Below, one piece after another: positions 25,401 through 35,769 of a stretch of 64,000 nt of DNA. The notes below the pieces were generated by a model. It was not told the DNA's origin and did no database searches. It saw only the letters and a list, made by a program, of their open reading frames with translations. A program made the position numbers and the translations under genes. Every line of letters starts with the position of its first letter. Position 1 is the stretch's first letter. Origin of the DNA: Phoronis australis (taxonomy: Eukaryota; Phoronida; Phoronidae); NCBI GenBank assembly GCA_002633005.1, contig NMRA01000008.1:231019-295018 (forward strand), read 5' to 3'.

Positions 25401-28400
25401 TCTCAATCTGTCAAAGTGAGCACTGTTCTTTTTTATGAATGAACAGTGGGTTTCGAGCTGCACTGCTTTTCTCAACTTTGAGTGTCCCTGCGGGAGGTTT
25501 GATTTCGCCAATATATATCAGAAGATTAGTGACAACAAAGTCAAGCTATCTGGAAATTTAATTAAAGAGTCTAGAAGTTGATTTTTAATTAACAGCCGGG
25601 CCAAGTGCAAAGGGAAAGACCTCAGCTATGAGAAATATTGCAGACACAGATAATATTACAAAACATAAATTATGTGTCTGCTGAAATAATGGAAAGTTTT
25701 TAATGGAGCCAGATTATTCACTAATATGACAACACTCAACATCTGTTAAAGAGAGCACCCTGTTAAGCAAGGATCATTTATCATAACCCCCCTCGAAAGA
25801 AGAAAGGAACCTGATATTTCTTCCCATCTATTTGGCACACAATATGCCCGAAAAGTAGAAGTTCATACTAAACCAAATTCCTTAAAAAAACAAGAATAAT
25901 GTTCTGTATCAATACTATCTGTAGTCCACACTGCAGCTCAAATAAAACAATATTTGTTTAAAACATTTCAAAGTAATAAGCCTTAGAATGATGACAACTC
26001 TGACTATGTATGAAATAGCTGAAGAATTATAATCCATGTTTTTGAAAAGAATTAATCACGATCACCACAAACCTCAACAATTGTAAATCAAAACGTTTTT
26101 GAGAAATCTTAACTATTATAGCCATCCACCTAATTTCACAACACTCTCAACAGACCACAACAATCTAACAGTACTAGTACAAACACACAGTGACACACCA
26201 TCAAAGATTTGCACCCACCAGAGATCACACCTACACTCACATGTTAGCATTACGGTGAGATCAAAAAATGAGTCCAATCGCAGGTGAGCTACAGGTAAAC
26301 AAAGGTATGACTCAATCTTAACATAATCGCAGACATCACACAGATGTGCAAATGACACTGACTCAGTCCAGGAAGTGTGTCCTGATAAAAGACCCATTAA
26401 AGTCCACTTGAGAATCCCTCTACCCCATAACCATGGCAACTCTCACTGCTTGACATGCCCAATGCTGTCCTGGGGGACTGGAGGCTATTCATTCGAGTAG
26501 CCGGACCTACTAATACAGTAATTCTCCACATATTTCGCACACTAATAATTGTAAAAACGAGAAAAGTTACATACTTCGAGACATTTATCTGCACAAAAAA
26601 ATTGTCATAAGTGTAATTTTCCATTTTTCGAAAGCAGATTAGTTTGCTATTGTTATGGAAAGTTTACAAACTTCCTTGCTAGTAGCAGATTATATTTTCT
26701 TAATCTTTTGTTTTTGTGGAGAAATTTGACAAAATAAAATTTCACTAGCTGTCATGATGGGAGTTAAATATGTGAAGAATTACCAATGATATCAGTAAAG
26801 GCTATAGGTGGATATCAAAGCATTTGTCTGCATTACAAAACATGGCAGACCTCAAAACCCAATGCATGTACAATATACTACAAACATATGACAACATGGG
26901 CAGAGATCAGGCCTGCGTTCGGTAGCTCTGTGAAAACGCAAACATCACGCAAGACTTCACGGGATATCGGCATGCATTCCAAGCAAAGCACGTGACCACA
27001 CCAGGTATACACACCAAATTCTTGTGTCTATGGAACACAGCCCAGATTCTATGACTGGACAAAAAGTGACTTGGAGCAGACTAACCAGTGAGTTAACAAG
27101 TCCATTCCACTTTGCTTCATTTCAATGGAAAAATATTGTCACAACATACATGTGGATCACAGTTTATTTTTTACTAAGCAAGAGCACGTGGAAATTTGCC
27201 AGACGTCCCGAAACAATCAGTGCCACATATAAATGCCACTTAACTCCGACTTGATGTATATTTACTCTGAGTTTATTGATTACTTTACTTATCTGCATTA
27301 TAAATCTAGGTCTTAGCCACAAAAATTTCACTCTCTTTCAAGGAAAAAGCAACAACAATGTTCCATTTTCCCAAAAGAACTTTTGAACTATATGCGAATT
27401 GGAAATTTCTCATGACGATAAGATTGTTGTTTCAATGTACTTGTGAGTCTCACACACCAGGGGGTCAACATCCCCTAATTGCATTTCAGTAGTTAAAATA
27501 ATGTTGAGCATGAACAATCTTAAAACGATATGGAAATATAGAATGCAAACATTTTAAGTCTGGTCGGCACATCACCTGTTGACCATGTCCCGTGACCTAA
27601 TGAATGTGTGTGAAAAGATTTCTGCCCTGACCGGGACTCGAACCCGGGACATTCTGTTGACCGAACAAACAATAAAACAGATGCCAAAAGATATTACAAC
27701 ACCATTTCTGCACACCACAAAGGTAGATTGACACTGTCACCTATGTGCTAACAAGGGACAGTCGCCTAGAGCATGTTTCTTGCAAGGACATGCAAGACCA
27801 CAAAAAACATGCTAGTGAAAGGTGAGCGAAATCTCTCCAGTTCAGGACACCATACCATGACAGACAAGTAAAATAGTTGAAAAATTGTCATTCACAACAT
27901 TCTTAGAAAACACTGAAAGTTGAAAAAAGACCAATTTTCCCCACTTAAGTAAATGGTCTGTGAGACTGGAGAATTGATTAATAGGAAAAATCTTATTACT
28001 TTTGATCCATGACTGAAGATTATGTGCCACAAGCATTGCCTGTTATGGAACACAGCTATGGCTACAGTCAATGTAATTTGACAATATACCTCCAGTTACT
28101 GCATGCCTGTCCAATACTCCCCCCCCCACCCCCCGAATCAATTCTCAACATCACAATATCCCTAACATTCACCATTTGCATTATCCGCAGGTCTAACTTA
28201 CCCCAATGTGAGCCGCGATCTGACGATAATAGAACATATCCATGTCCTCTACAATGGTAGACCGGGGCGGACCGCTGCCACAGTTACCGTGGTGACATTG
28301 CTTCTGTCGACACGAGTTCTGGCGGCAGTTTCCGTTCTGCTCATAGCGCAGTCTATCCAACTCAGCCTGCTGCTGGGCTGTGTACGTGAAATAACTCTGC

Positions 28401-28402
28401 AT
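10306..28402 (-). CDS. RTKN: Rhotekin, complete gene in 11 coding exons
   Basis: Rhotekin is a cytoplasmic scaffold that binds GTP-loaded Rho through an N-terminal HR1 (REM) domain and carries a PH domain. The coding exons, from the 5' end, are 28402-28202, 22510-22317, 21252-21149, 20634-20514, 19645-19486, 18451-18414, 17901-17703, 16612-16493, 15213-15045, 14151-14044 and 10433-10306. All junctions are GT-AG with compatible phases, giving 513 codons; human rhotekin has about 560. The HR1 domain is at residues about 68-135 (KIDVEIKM, AAKSLLTSN, YMSELQKRK). The family signature SDIRIPLMWKDTDHFKNKG follows, then SSSMGRSVGRRLSG, then FCCRLVAQPLC. The PH domain spans about 340-435 (YWCTLKNLRLSCW to KKWWEGLQQHM), and the tail contains WKHACEELMEI. 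The proline-rich C-terminus of vertebrate members is absent. Motif wording is nearest to RTKN2. The tenth exon occurs twice because of the duplication at 10541-15105. Confidence 0.95.
10934..10984. repeat. 51-bp hairpin present only in copy 1
   Basis: The left arm atctgggaatgtcccaac and the right arm gttgagacattcccagat are inverted repeats around a gaccgaaggtc centre. Copy 2 keeps only the first arm. It is therefore part of the indel that distinguishes the two copies. Confidence 0.8.
11813..11920 (-). CDS. RTKN: Rhotekin coding exon 10, duplicate (copy 1)
   Basis: Same exon as 14044-14151, with the same protein and intact splice sites. It sits between the other copy and the last exon. If the duplication were real, transcripts could contain the segment twice in frame: 108 bp, phase 1 to phase 1. 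More likely it is the other allele. Confidence 0.85.
12504..12556. repeat. Short tandem repeat (11-bp unit)
   Basis: Four to five copies of ttcacatcagg and variants; the same array occurs at about 14737-14788 in the second copy of the duplication. Confidence 0.7.
12876..15105. repeat. 2.3-kb duplication, copy 2
   Basis: Second copy of the segment. It begins ccgcagctaacc directly after the N, and at 15105 continues without a break into the rest of rhotekin exon 9. Confidence 0.93.
14044..14151 (-). CDS. RTKN: Rhotekin coding exon 10 (copy 2 of duplicated segment)
   Basis: Encodes LWKHACEELMEIRSPSPQ, RKPFERKSSLYDEIRHS, matching the vertebrate WKHCCEELMKIE segment after the PH domain. Phase 1 on both sides. 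This copy is contiguous with the intact PH exon 9 and is the one to use in the gene model. Confidence 0.92.
15045..15213 (-). CDS. RTKN: Rhotekin coding exon 9 (PH domain, second half)
   Basis: Encodes QTQVSDADPAMRRRPYTFNI, CRDSTNGSREWALAAED and KKWWEGLQQHMLDQ. The final helix holds the conserved PH-domain Trp. A partial copy of its 3' end also occurs at 12814-12874, cut off by the N. Confidence 0.94.
15693..16061. mobile_element. Mariner-type MITE in rhotekin intron 8
   Basis: The inverted ends are CAGGGTGTCCCAAAAGC and, on the right reverse-complemented, CAGGGTGTCCTAGAAAG, both followed by similar subterminal CTCACACTTCA-like sequence. The element is flanked by TA at 15691-15692 and 16062-16063. 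It is 369 bp long with no transposase frame. Confidence 0.85.
16493..16612 (-). CDS. RTKN: Rhotekin coding exon 8 (PH domain, first half)
   Basis: Forty codons, phase 0 at both ends, encoding DDCGGWVEYWCTLKNLRL, SCWRDQSDVEM and DRAIPITK. The W-x-x-Y-W-C-x-L-K pattern is the beginning of the rhotekin PH fold. Confidence 0.93.
17703..17901 (-). CDS. RTKN: Rhotekin coding exon 7
   Basis: Encodes LGPKFEMIASATLKLGDV through LFGHFCCRLVAQPLCLLDQ and GTLFIQ. It aligns with the YHLLAHTTLTL to CCRLAAQPLC segment of vertebrate rhotekin, the last part of the anillin-like region before the PH domain. Confidence 0.95.
18414..18451 (-). CDS. RTKN: Rhotekin coding exon 6 (38-bp microexon)
   Basis: Encodes KDEFDGITGSAI plus two bases between a strong acceptor (ctctctttttcag) and a gtaagt donor. 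Phases fit both neighbours. It is too short to be found by frame length alone. Confidence 0.85.
19008..19100 (+). repeat. Dispersed repeat, copy also at 35770-35870
   Basis: Shares gaaaaatgt, aacttcggaacat and atggctgat, in the same order and spacing, with 35770-35870. It explains the short open frame seen here inside rhotekin intron 5. Confidence 0.55.
19486..19645 (-). CDS. RTKN: Rhotekin coding exon 5
   Basis: Encodes FHNIPHNFECHLEVY, a less conserved linker, then PKKIKKRINDLSSSMGRSV and GRRLSGL. This parallels the vertebrate segment from the acidic EVY motif to SSSLGRSSGRR. The donor is the weaker gtcagt. In this frame a stop follows 5 codons after the donor, so the exon must end here. 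Confidence 0.9.
20514..20634 (-). CDS. RTKN: Rhotekin coding exon 4
   Basis: Encodes HRRYAVFCLLKIGTEIYDT to TDVTFPDSMI, matching the part of rhotekin that reads RRYAIFCLFKMG in RTKN2. The acceptor is tttttcctccag and the donor gtaagt, phase 1 to phase 2. Confidence 0.93.
21149..21252 (-). CDS. RTKN: Rhotekin coding exon 3
   Basis: Encodes RCIEGNQVPCKAKVAVS, then DIRIPLMWKDTDHFKNK. The last string is almost identical to the vertebrate rhotekin signature and is the strongest single identification in the gene. It enters in phase 2 and leaves in phase 1. Confidence 0.95.
22317..22510 (-). CDS. RTKN: Rhotekin coding exon 2 (HR1/REM domain)
   Basis: Encodes DHELQQKIDVEIKM through SELQKRKTDEVMGKN, the antiparallel coiled-coil HR1 domain that in vertebrate rhotekin binds Rho-GTP. 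The acceptor is cttgtccag and the donor gtaagt, entering in phase 0 and leaving in phase 2. Confidence 0.95.
22895..23158. mobile_element. MITE with TACC...GGTA ends in rhotekin intron 1
   Basis: The left end TACCGTATTTGCCCTAATAA matches the right end reverse-complemented (TACCTTATTCGCCCTAATAA) at about 18 of 20 positions. The interior is 0.2 kb and non-coding. No clear target duplication. Similar in style to 53417-53595. Confidence 0.7.
23159..28201. other. RTKN: Rhotekin intron 1, remainder
   Basis: About 5 kb between exon 2 and exon 1. I found no exon here. It includes a tRNA-like segment near 27620-27665 and, near 26910, a stretch (caggcctgcgttcggtag) resembling the ends of MITE family A. 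Confidence 0.5.
27620..27665 (-). repeat. tRNA-like 3' half (SINE or tRNA fragment)
   Basis: On the minus strand, CCCGGGTTCGAGTCCCGG forms a perfect T-arm (box B) followed by TCAGGGCA. The matching 5' acceptor strand and D-arm are not found upstream, so this is a fragment and not a working tRNA gene. Confidence 0.55.
28202..28402 (-). CDS. RTKN: Rhotekin coding exon 1 (start codon)
   Basis: Sixty-seven codons from ATG at 28402 to a gtaagt donor, phase 0. It contains a Cys/His-rich stretch (NCRQNSCRQKQCHHGNC) and ends MDMFYYRQIAAHIG. This end resembles the NMLYIRQMALSL ending of one vertebrate rhotekin first exon, which supports the start and junction. The frame is open a little further upstream, but with no other ATG. 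Confidence 0.85.
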
Positions 28403-29210
28403 CGTCACTCGGTTACTGTTCACGCAGCACACCGAGAGCAGTGACCAGACTTAAGCCTCGCTGGTAAGACCAGGGCTGAATACACGAACACTACTTGATC
28501 CCACCTCCAATTAAAACCATTCAGAGAATTCAAAATATAAACAGCTTAAGTGCATCCATGGAGTGATTCTCTATCCAAATGTAAGTCATCCACTTGTAAA
28601 ACCAAAACAGAGCTTTTTACTGATGCATGGCGAAACAATATTGCCCTGGTCTATCTGCAGCACATTGTGTTAAAAAACACCAAGTACCAGGATGTGTTTC
28701 TAGATCCTACAGCTGGAGCGCATAGATCTTCTCTTCACTGAGTTCAAATGGTAAAAACCTAAAAGGAAATTTCTATTTAAAATGCATTCAACAAATCAAG
28801 CTAATCCCTGGATTAGTGGTCAGACATTCCTTGTAAAAACTACAGTGTAACTAAAAACAGTTGTGGTTTACACTATAATCTAATTTCCTTTACATTATTT
28901 TTCTCAATTTAGAGCCTACAGTCATGAAAAAAAAGAAATTTTACTTGTCAGCGTTCTTGTCAGAAATTAATATTTTTAGAATACTAGCTGGAACCCACTT
29001 CACCTCTGCCATGGTTGATATTGAAGACACATCAACAAACAGCAAAATTTGGAGAATTTTCAATAATGTAAGAAACCAATGCAGCACCATAGCCCAAAAT
29101 GTAAATCACGAAATATTAAGATTGAAGATCTACTATTGCTTAGAACAGGTGTTCTCTCTTAGTTTTAGTGAATTCTAAAAAACTAAGAAACTAGCATAGA
29201 AGCTAGCAAA

Positions 29211-29567
29211 GACTCACCTATGCCCATCAAAGACCTACCTAGATCCATCAAAGACCCACCTACGTCCATCAAAAACCCACCTATGTCCATCAAAGACTCA
29301 CCTATGTCCATCAAAGACCCACCTGCGTTCATCAAAGACCCACCTATGTCCATCAAAGACCCACCTACGTCCATCAAAAACCCACCTACGTCCATCAAAG
29401 ACTCACCTATGTCCATCAAAGACCCACCTGCGTTCATCAAAGACCCACCTGGGTGCATCAAAGACCCACCTACGTCCATCAAAAACCCACCTATGTCCAT
29501 CAAAGACCCACCTATGTCCACCAAAGCCCCACCTGGGTCCATCAAAGACTCACCTATGTCCATCCAA
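29211..29567. repeat. 21-bp minisatellite with 5-unit higher-order pattern
   Basis: About 17 tandem copies of a 21-bp unit (core ccatcaaagacccacct). Variants recur every five units, giving a 105-bp higher-order period. The array is open on both strands: 7-residue repeats SIKDPPM on plus, MDIGGSL on minus. No splice or gene context supports expression. Confidence 0.92.
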
Positions 29568-30752
29568 GCATTTTTTAAGGCTTCCAACGTTACTATGATT
29601 GTCCAAAAATGTTCTACATAACGTCTGCTAGAATTTGCAAAAACATTTGGTGCTACACGTCTTTTATGACAAAAGGAAAAAGAGAATTTCGCTTGTTCAC
29701 CATATTCTGTCCAAAATCGGTAAGATTTTCCTAGCGAGCTGTTGAGGATGAAGTCCGATATATACTAAAAGCCTTGCAAGGTGATCCAACTGTCACAGCT
29801 GGGACCACACACAAGACATTAGCAGAAACCAAGTTGATGGACTTTCCAGGGAAAACCAAACAAAAACTACATAATGACACTTTAGTTGTAAGCTGAGTTG
29901 TTGAATTAAGAGATAACCTTGCTGGCCTACAAACACTTCTAACAAGACATTGTCAAGAATAATGACCCAATGCACAACAGCTGATGGATAAACTGTTCCC
30001 TATGTCAATATTTAAGTCACATCAGTCTACCCTTGTTCTATCCATTAGGATGGATCTTTGATATCAAGAATGAGATTGACACAGTCATATTTCTATTTCA
30101 TGATACGTACAAAACAAAACCGGTGTTCTACAATAATTACATCATTACACCAATTGGTAGCTGATTATTACACTTGTATTACAGTATCCAGAGTTACCTC
30201 TATTCAACAAAAGTAACGTCAAAAATGTTTAAGACCACTGCGGTCCATAAATATTTCCATGGTGCTTTTTGACAGCATGATCGCCCAACTAATCAGTCCA
30301 CAACATTATCTGAATATTTTTCACCCCACCTTGACTGTCCAGGTGACAACACTGTGCATTGTACACAGCATGAACATGCTTAAACACAAAAATCAAATAA
30401 TGCAGTTAAAGAAGATGGATTCTAAGACAACTTCTCCCATGCACAACAATAGTTATGCAATAAAATTTGACTTGTGTTTGTCAAATTTTATCTTTTCCTT
30501 TTCAAAGGCTTTAGACTTAGTGTTGTGAATGTTGAGGAGTAGTCAAAACATGGTCTGGTGGTAATGGTGGTGTGGAACTTAAAGGAGAATGCCACCCGAT
30601 TTAATTAGTCTTTTTTACAGCCTTAATCGGTCCATATCCACATTGCCTCTTATACGGTCGACCTCACCTAGCCGAGAGGTGTCGCGTTAACCTGTGAGAA
30701 AGGTGAGAAAGGTGAGAAAGGATGCAGCGACGTCAGTGGTTCATCTGCAGAG

Positions 30753-31055
30753 TGAATGCTGCTGTCTGAACTATAAAGCTGAGAGGAAAGTGGGTATATT
30801 GTTTTTTTTCGACTTCCTCGAGAATCCGAAAAGCTTAGGGAGTGGCTCGCGGTAATGAAGAATGAAAAGTACGCTGTTAATAGCAAATATGAGGCCTTGA
30901 AACATCTCCGTGTCTGTGGCCGGCATTTCATCGACAGTGATTTCTCTGATGAATACCAAAGAACTATCCATACATTCCGTTGCCTGTGCATGTTCACGGC
31001 ACATCTCATAGTATTTCTTGATCAGTGTATTCCGGTTCGAACTGATAGCCTGTGA
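30753..31055 (+). pseudogene. THAP-domain remnant, frame broken in a T run
   Basis: THAP domains are C2CH zinc-binding DNA-binding modules common in transposases. One frame gives ECCCLNYKAERKVG, the likely first zinc ligands. After a run of eight T, the frame one base over continues with FFRLPRESEKLREWLAVM and VCGRHFIDSDF. These match the family's FxxFP-like strand, the invariant Trp and the C-x-x-H-F motif. The second frame runs on to a stop near 31055 with no recognisable catalytic domain. The frame break in a homopolymer could be decay or a sequencing error. Confidence 0.65.
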
Positions 31056-32289
31056 AACCTAACGATCCGACCCGTGAAATCTTCGTCGGATGAGCTCTCG
31101 CCTAAGTCAAGATTGGCGCCGGGCGAGTTGACATGAAGACGTTTATTACTCTGCCTCCTGTTTCAAAATGAACTATTCTCACCCTAACCAATGCTTATAT
31201 AAAAGTGAAACAAAGTGAACTGTCTCATTAGATACAATTTAAAATGTCTTTGGAGTATTTGTGAGTGCAAATGTTTTGAGAAGCCAGCAATGAATGAACC
31301 ACAGCGTTACCGGTTTCAGATGGAATAAAGGTAATTGACCGGGCCGACCGAGGCCGTGTGAGCGCATGCTTCAGTGTTTGCTGACAGAACAGAAAGCTGT
31401 TGTGAAACAATAACTCCATTTTATATGCATGGTCACATGTTAGGGTAATCTTTATTTAAATACACAAATACAATATTCAAATTATTGTTACTGTACAACC
31501 TTTGCCCTGACGGTTCTGTGCAAAGGGAACCTGACTTCGCGGGGCCCCCCCTCCCGACAAGTAAGTTTCATGGCTAATTCACCTAAATAATTACGTGCAC
31601 ATTATTTCTTTGACTCACTATTATAGTCTTTTCGTAACTGGAGGTTTAGTTTCCAACTTAAGCTGGTTTATGTTCGTGATGTCCAGTCCCGGCGGCCGCC
31701 ATACCGTGAACAATACATTTTCAAGGAAGTCGCGCCTTTCTAAAGACATGCGGGAATTTTCCCCGCTCGTCCTTCTGAGCAGCTTTTACCAGGATCAAAG
31801 AGAGTGCGGCGCCAGAGTCAGGTACAGTTGTGAAGACTGCGATCAAGACCCAATTAAGCAACCAAGTACGGTTTTCAATTTTTAAAAATCCATGAACTAA
31901 TAATCTAACAAGAGCAACGCAGAGCGTTGAAATGCGCCCACAATTGCACCGCATACGGTATCCCTCTAGGGTTGTTTAGTGGTACCATAAAGTGGCCAGT
32001 AGAGGGCATATATGTAGTATGTTGTACTTAGCAAAATGGAAAGGCATGGTCATTGTCTCCTCAATAGGCTAGGGGCAAAATGTGAGTAATCTTCATAATA
32101 CAAGCACATCCTATACACCAGTTACTTAAAGCACCACAGAAACATAGAATTAAAAACAAATTTACCAACATACGAGATTAAAACAGCATTAGAATGCCAG
32201 AAACAAATTTCTACTTGGAACTTTTCCTTCATAGTCACGAAGTAACACAAAGTATACACCTGAAGACCTATGAAAATACAGAGGTCAAT

Positions 32290-32995
32290 GTAAAATACTA
32301 AAATTGCCACTAGAGGCAAATACTAAAATTGCCACTAGAGGCATACCGGTAGTCAGAATCATCCTAAAGTCGTCATCGTCCGTTGTCAACATCACATAAA
32401 TACACTTGCTAAATTTAGTAAAGATCCTGCAAACGGTTTGGGAGATACAGCCATGGGCGCAAAAAACCAAAACTGCCACTAGGAGGCGCCACAGTAGTCC
32501 AAATCGTCTGAAAATCATTGTCAGCTGTCTTCCTTATAGTAAGCACATACACGCCAATTTTCACAATCATCCTTTGAGCGGTTTGGTTGATAGAGGGGTG
32601 GACGCACAAAAACAGACTCGAAAACACTAAAAATTGCCACTAGGTGGCGCAAACTATGTCGAATCCATCTGAAAACGGCAGGATAGCGTCATCTTACTAA
32701 TAGGTGCCTATATACCAAATTTCAGGAAAATCCGTTCAGGACTTTTGAAGATACAAAGGTAAGCGTAAAAAACTAAAATTGCCACTAGGGGGCACACCAG
32801 TAGTCGGATCCGTCCGAAAGTTTGCACATGCCGTCCCATTCATGAATGGAACATATGTGCCAAATTTCATGAACGTATGTCAAAGGGTTTTGGAGATAGA
32901 GCAGCGGACGCCGCCCGGACGGACGATTGGACGGCCGGCCGGACGGACGGACAGAGATGACGGCATAATGCGTCCACATATAAATATGTGGGCGC
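32290..32995 (+). repeat. Array of ~150-bp modules with CTCF-like cores
   Basis: At least four tandem, diverged modules. Each begins with aaattgccactag followed by (a/g/t)ggc. Next comes agtagtcnnatccgtctgaaa, then a conserved ccaaatttca segment and cctttggagatacag-like sequence before the next module. Starts fall near 32305, 32330, 32470, 32632 and 32775. The array ends in a run of ggac. The cores at 32476-32490, 32637-32650 and 32782-32795 fit or nearly fit the published CTCF consensus (CCASYAGRKGGC). Confidence 0.75.
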
Positions 32996-33517
32996 ATAAA
33001 AACTACAACCATTGGGTACGATGAGGTAAACTACTGCGCGTATTGATATACTCGGTGGATATACAAACGCTGATCAACGTTAACATGGATTCATTTTTTA
33101 ATATTCTTTCAAACTTGTTTAATCAGATTTTTGACCAGGAAACAGTTGTACTTAACTTGTGCCCACTTTTCATTCTTTATTACTGACAAAGAGCTAAAAT
33201 AGTTATATAGTCAGTGCCACTGAAAATTGTCCAAAGATTCCAAATCTTCAGTTCTGGTTATCACCATATTTGCACTTTTGTATTTATTTTATGATTTGAG
33301 TTCTAATAAAGATTAAACTTTAATGACACATGAAATGTTTAGTATTAGGCCTACCTGTACTGTGGAAAGTTCAGGGATCGGCTCACAATGAACTTAACTA
33401 ATTACGTTTTGCTGGCGATCAAAATCTACCACAGTTTTGGTACTTCAAGCTTAAAACTTAGATAAAAAGTTATCAACCCATTACCTGTAAGAAAAAAACA
33501 AGAGGGCAGAAGCATTA

Positions 33518-33924
33518 AGGCCCTTTCATACTGACTTAACTCCGGTCTGAGGGGAGCGTCGATGTAAACAGCGCAGTTAACTGGACCATTCATACTGGCT
33601 TCGGTAGTTAATGAACATCGAAGTAAGCGGTTGGTGCCACTGTCATCATCGAAGTTATCGCATGGTAGCATTGCACGCTAAGATTTTTTTCAATGTTTCA
33701 ATTTGGAAATATTTACATGTGCTAAGTGACATTAAACTTATTTTTAAATCAATTGGTTATTATTAGAGCAAAATATAAGCAGCTATTAGTGACGGCACTA
33801 CCTTGTAGCTGTTGACGATAACAGTGGCACCTGGTGATAACTTCGACTAGACCGAAGTTAAGCGTTCATACTGCACCGCAACTCCCCAAACCATTGATGC
33901 GTCGACGTTAGTATGAAAGGCCCA
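33518..33924. mobile_element. PIF/Harbinger-like MITE nested in the Kolobok-type element
   Basis: The ends are AGGCCCTTTCATACT and, reverse-complemented from the right, TGGGCCTTTCATACT. They are flanked by TTA at 33515-33517 and 33925-33927, the 3-bp TWA duplication expected for PIF/Harbinger. The element is 407 bp and non-coding. Confidence 0.75.
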
Positions 33925-35769
33925 TTAAAAATTAAATAACAAAAACCAATAAGAAACATATCGTTCCTTTGGGAAGTGGACCTTTGTGAAGATAAACACA
34001 AGTTAACTTTTTTAGTCATTTTGTAATATTGATAATGTACCAAGTTAAAACTACTCTACAGAGTTACAGGGTGTAACTCTGTAAATGTCAGAGAAAACCA
34101 AATTGGGGGTACTAACAACAACCATTGTTGAGACAGTTAATGCTAGCCAATACCTTTCCACTTCATTAGCTCAGATCTACATCAATACAAAGGGCGTGCT
34201 GAATAGGCATCCTAAAAGTTGTCTGGGGCTAAGGGAATTTGAGTGGTGACCAGTGTAAGCGAGAAATTCTCCACATGGCGACGGGCCTGATCGGGTTCCA
34301 AACCACTGGCGTGGAGTAAAAAGCATTTTGTGTGTTTAGAATTGAAAAAAATCGCAAGTCTAAAAGTACAACACACAGCTATGTCCCCCCCCTCGTCTGT
34401 ATTTCACGGAACAATGATTCAAATTTATCACCAAACAGATGCAAACTCCCGCAATCGACCATGGTAAATTGGCCTCGGCTACCGAACTCTGTAGCCTAGT
34501 ACGGTACGTTCAAATACCTATAAATCCCTAACAGTGAAATAAAACAACACATTTGTTCAAGAACTCGATGCATTTGTAAGGGGTGTACATCGAATTTATG
34601 ATTTATTAGTGTAAAATGATGAATTCAAGCGACAAATTGACACCAGTAAGCGTGTTGTGAACGGCCGAACAGACTGCATTCGAACCGATTAAGTCATTGG
34701 TTAATTTCAACACCTCCGTCTGCCGTTAGGTGTCAGGTAACGCAACCGAACTTGCCGTTATCGAGTGAAACTACTCGATCTAAATTGATACAAAATAGGT
34801 TTTTTTGGTGGCATTCTCTTTTAAAAGGGAATAAGCATTTATTTTGGCGTTATTTATATTTCATGAAAAATGAAAGAAATCCATCATAGATTGTCTTAAA
34901 TTGGTGCGACTTTACTGCAACATTTTTCAAAACAATTTTTATCCATTAACGACAGTGCAATAAATTTCAGAACATTTTACTACTTTTATTTGGACAGCAC
35001 TTGGTCCTTCAAAAAACAACGATTTCGGCCATTTCTAAATACCGAAAATCAGTGCAATATCTAATCCAAGGATATTTGGGACAAAAGAACATCTAAATTA
35101 CGCAAAAGATCTCTCAGATTTTTTTCGACTTTGATTATATCAACAAAACAGTAATTTCACAACTTCGAGACAAAACGAAATCCTACAAAGTTAGTACGTT
35201 CTTTGAAATACCACATTGAAAAACGTCAGGATTTTCATGGACACACAGTGAAAATTAGAACCATCAATCTAAACCAACTCCAAATAAAGAATCCCCACTA
35301 TGGTAACTCTCCACTTATTTTGCACAAAAATAATTATCAAAATCGTCATTTCTCCATTCTTCAGAAGCTAATTACTTCACTACAAATACTGGAAAAATTT
35401 ACTAAAAGTTGTTTTATGATGTCTACACAGTACAAAGCAAGCCATGGAAAAATATCACTAACATAGGATGCAGTATGCCAGACAGCTGAAATGTTACTGT
35501 CTATTTTCTTCATAAAAATATGTTGTACCAAAATTAATGCTTTGCCATGCTCAAGTTTTGTACGACATCTACCATCGCACAAAATTTTGAAAACTTTTGG
35601 GCACTTACACTGTATGCAGACATTGAAAATGAGAAAAGGACAATTTCGCCAATTATTTTTGTCCCAAATTCGTGAGATTTTAACACAGCAATAGACTCCA
35701 ATTGTCTAAATCTTTCTTTTGGGGAGAAATTTGACAAAATAGAATTTCACTCATCATCCATATTATGTG

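Larger units (their letters stand above)
30583..34820 (+). mobile_element. Kolobok-type DNA transposon, decayed (4.2 kb)
   Basis: Flanked on both sides by TTAA (30579-30582 and 34821-34824). The ends are inverted: AGGAGAATGCCACC on the left and, reverse-complemented, AAGAGAATGCCACC on the right (13 of 14). About 75-115 bp inside each end lies a further related segment (CACCTA, then GAGGTGT, then TTAACC). TTAA target duplications, RRG termini and THAP-domain proteins are features of the Kolobok superfamily. A THAP remnant lies near the left end. The middle is occupied by other repeats and I see no intact transposase. The two ends could belong to separate copies, but the matching flanks make one element more likely. 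Confidence 0.6.

Noticed and set aside
28116-28136. C-rich run upstream of exon 1's donor
   Set aside because: Simple low-complexity tract; no riboswitch, CRISPR or other structured element in the window.
31595-31954. Overlapping open frames on both strands inside the Kolobok-type element
   Set aside because: I looked for transposase catalytic motifs and saw none; no support for a gene.
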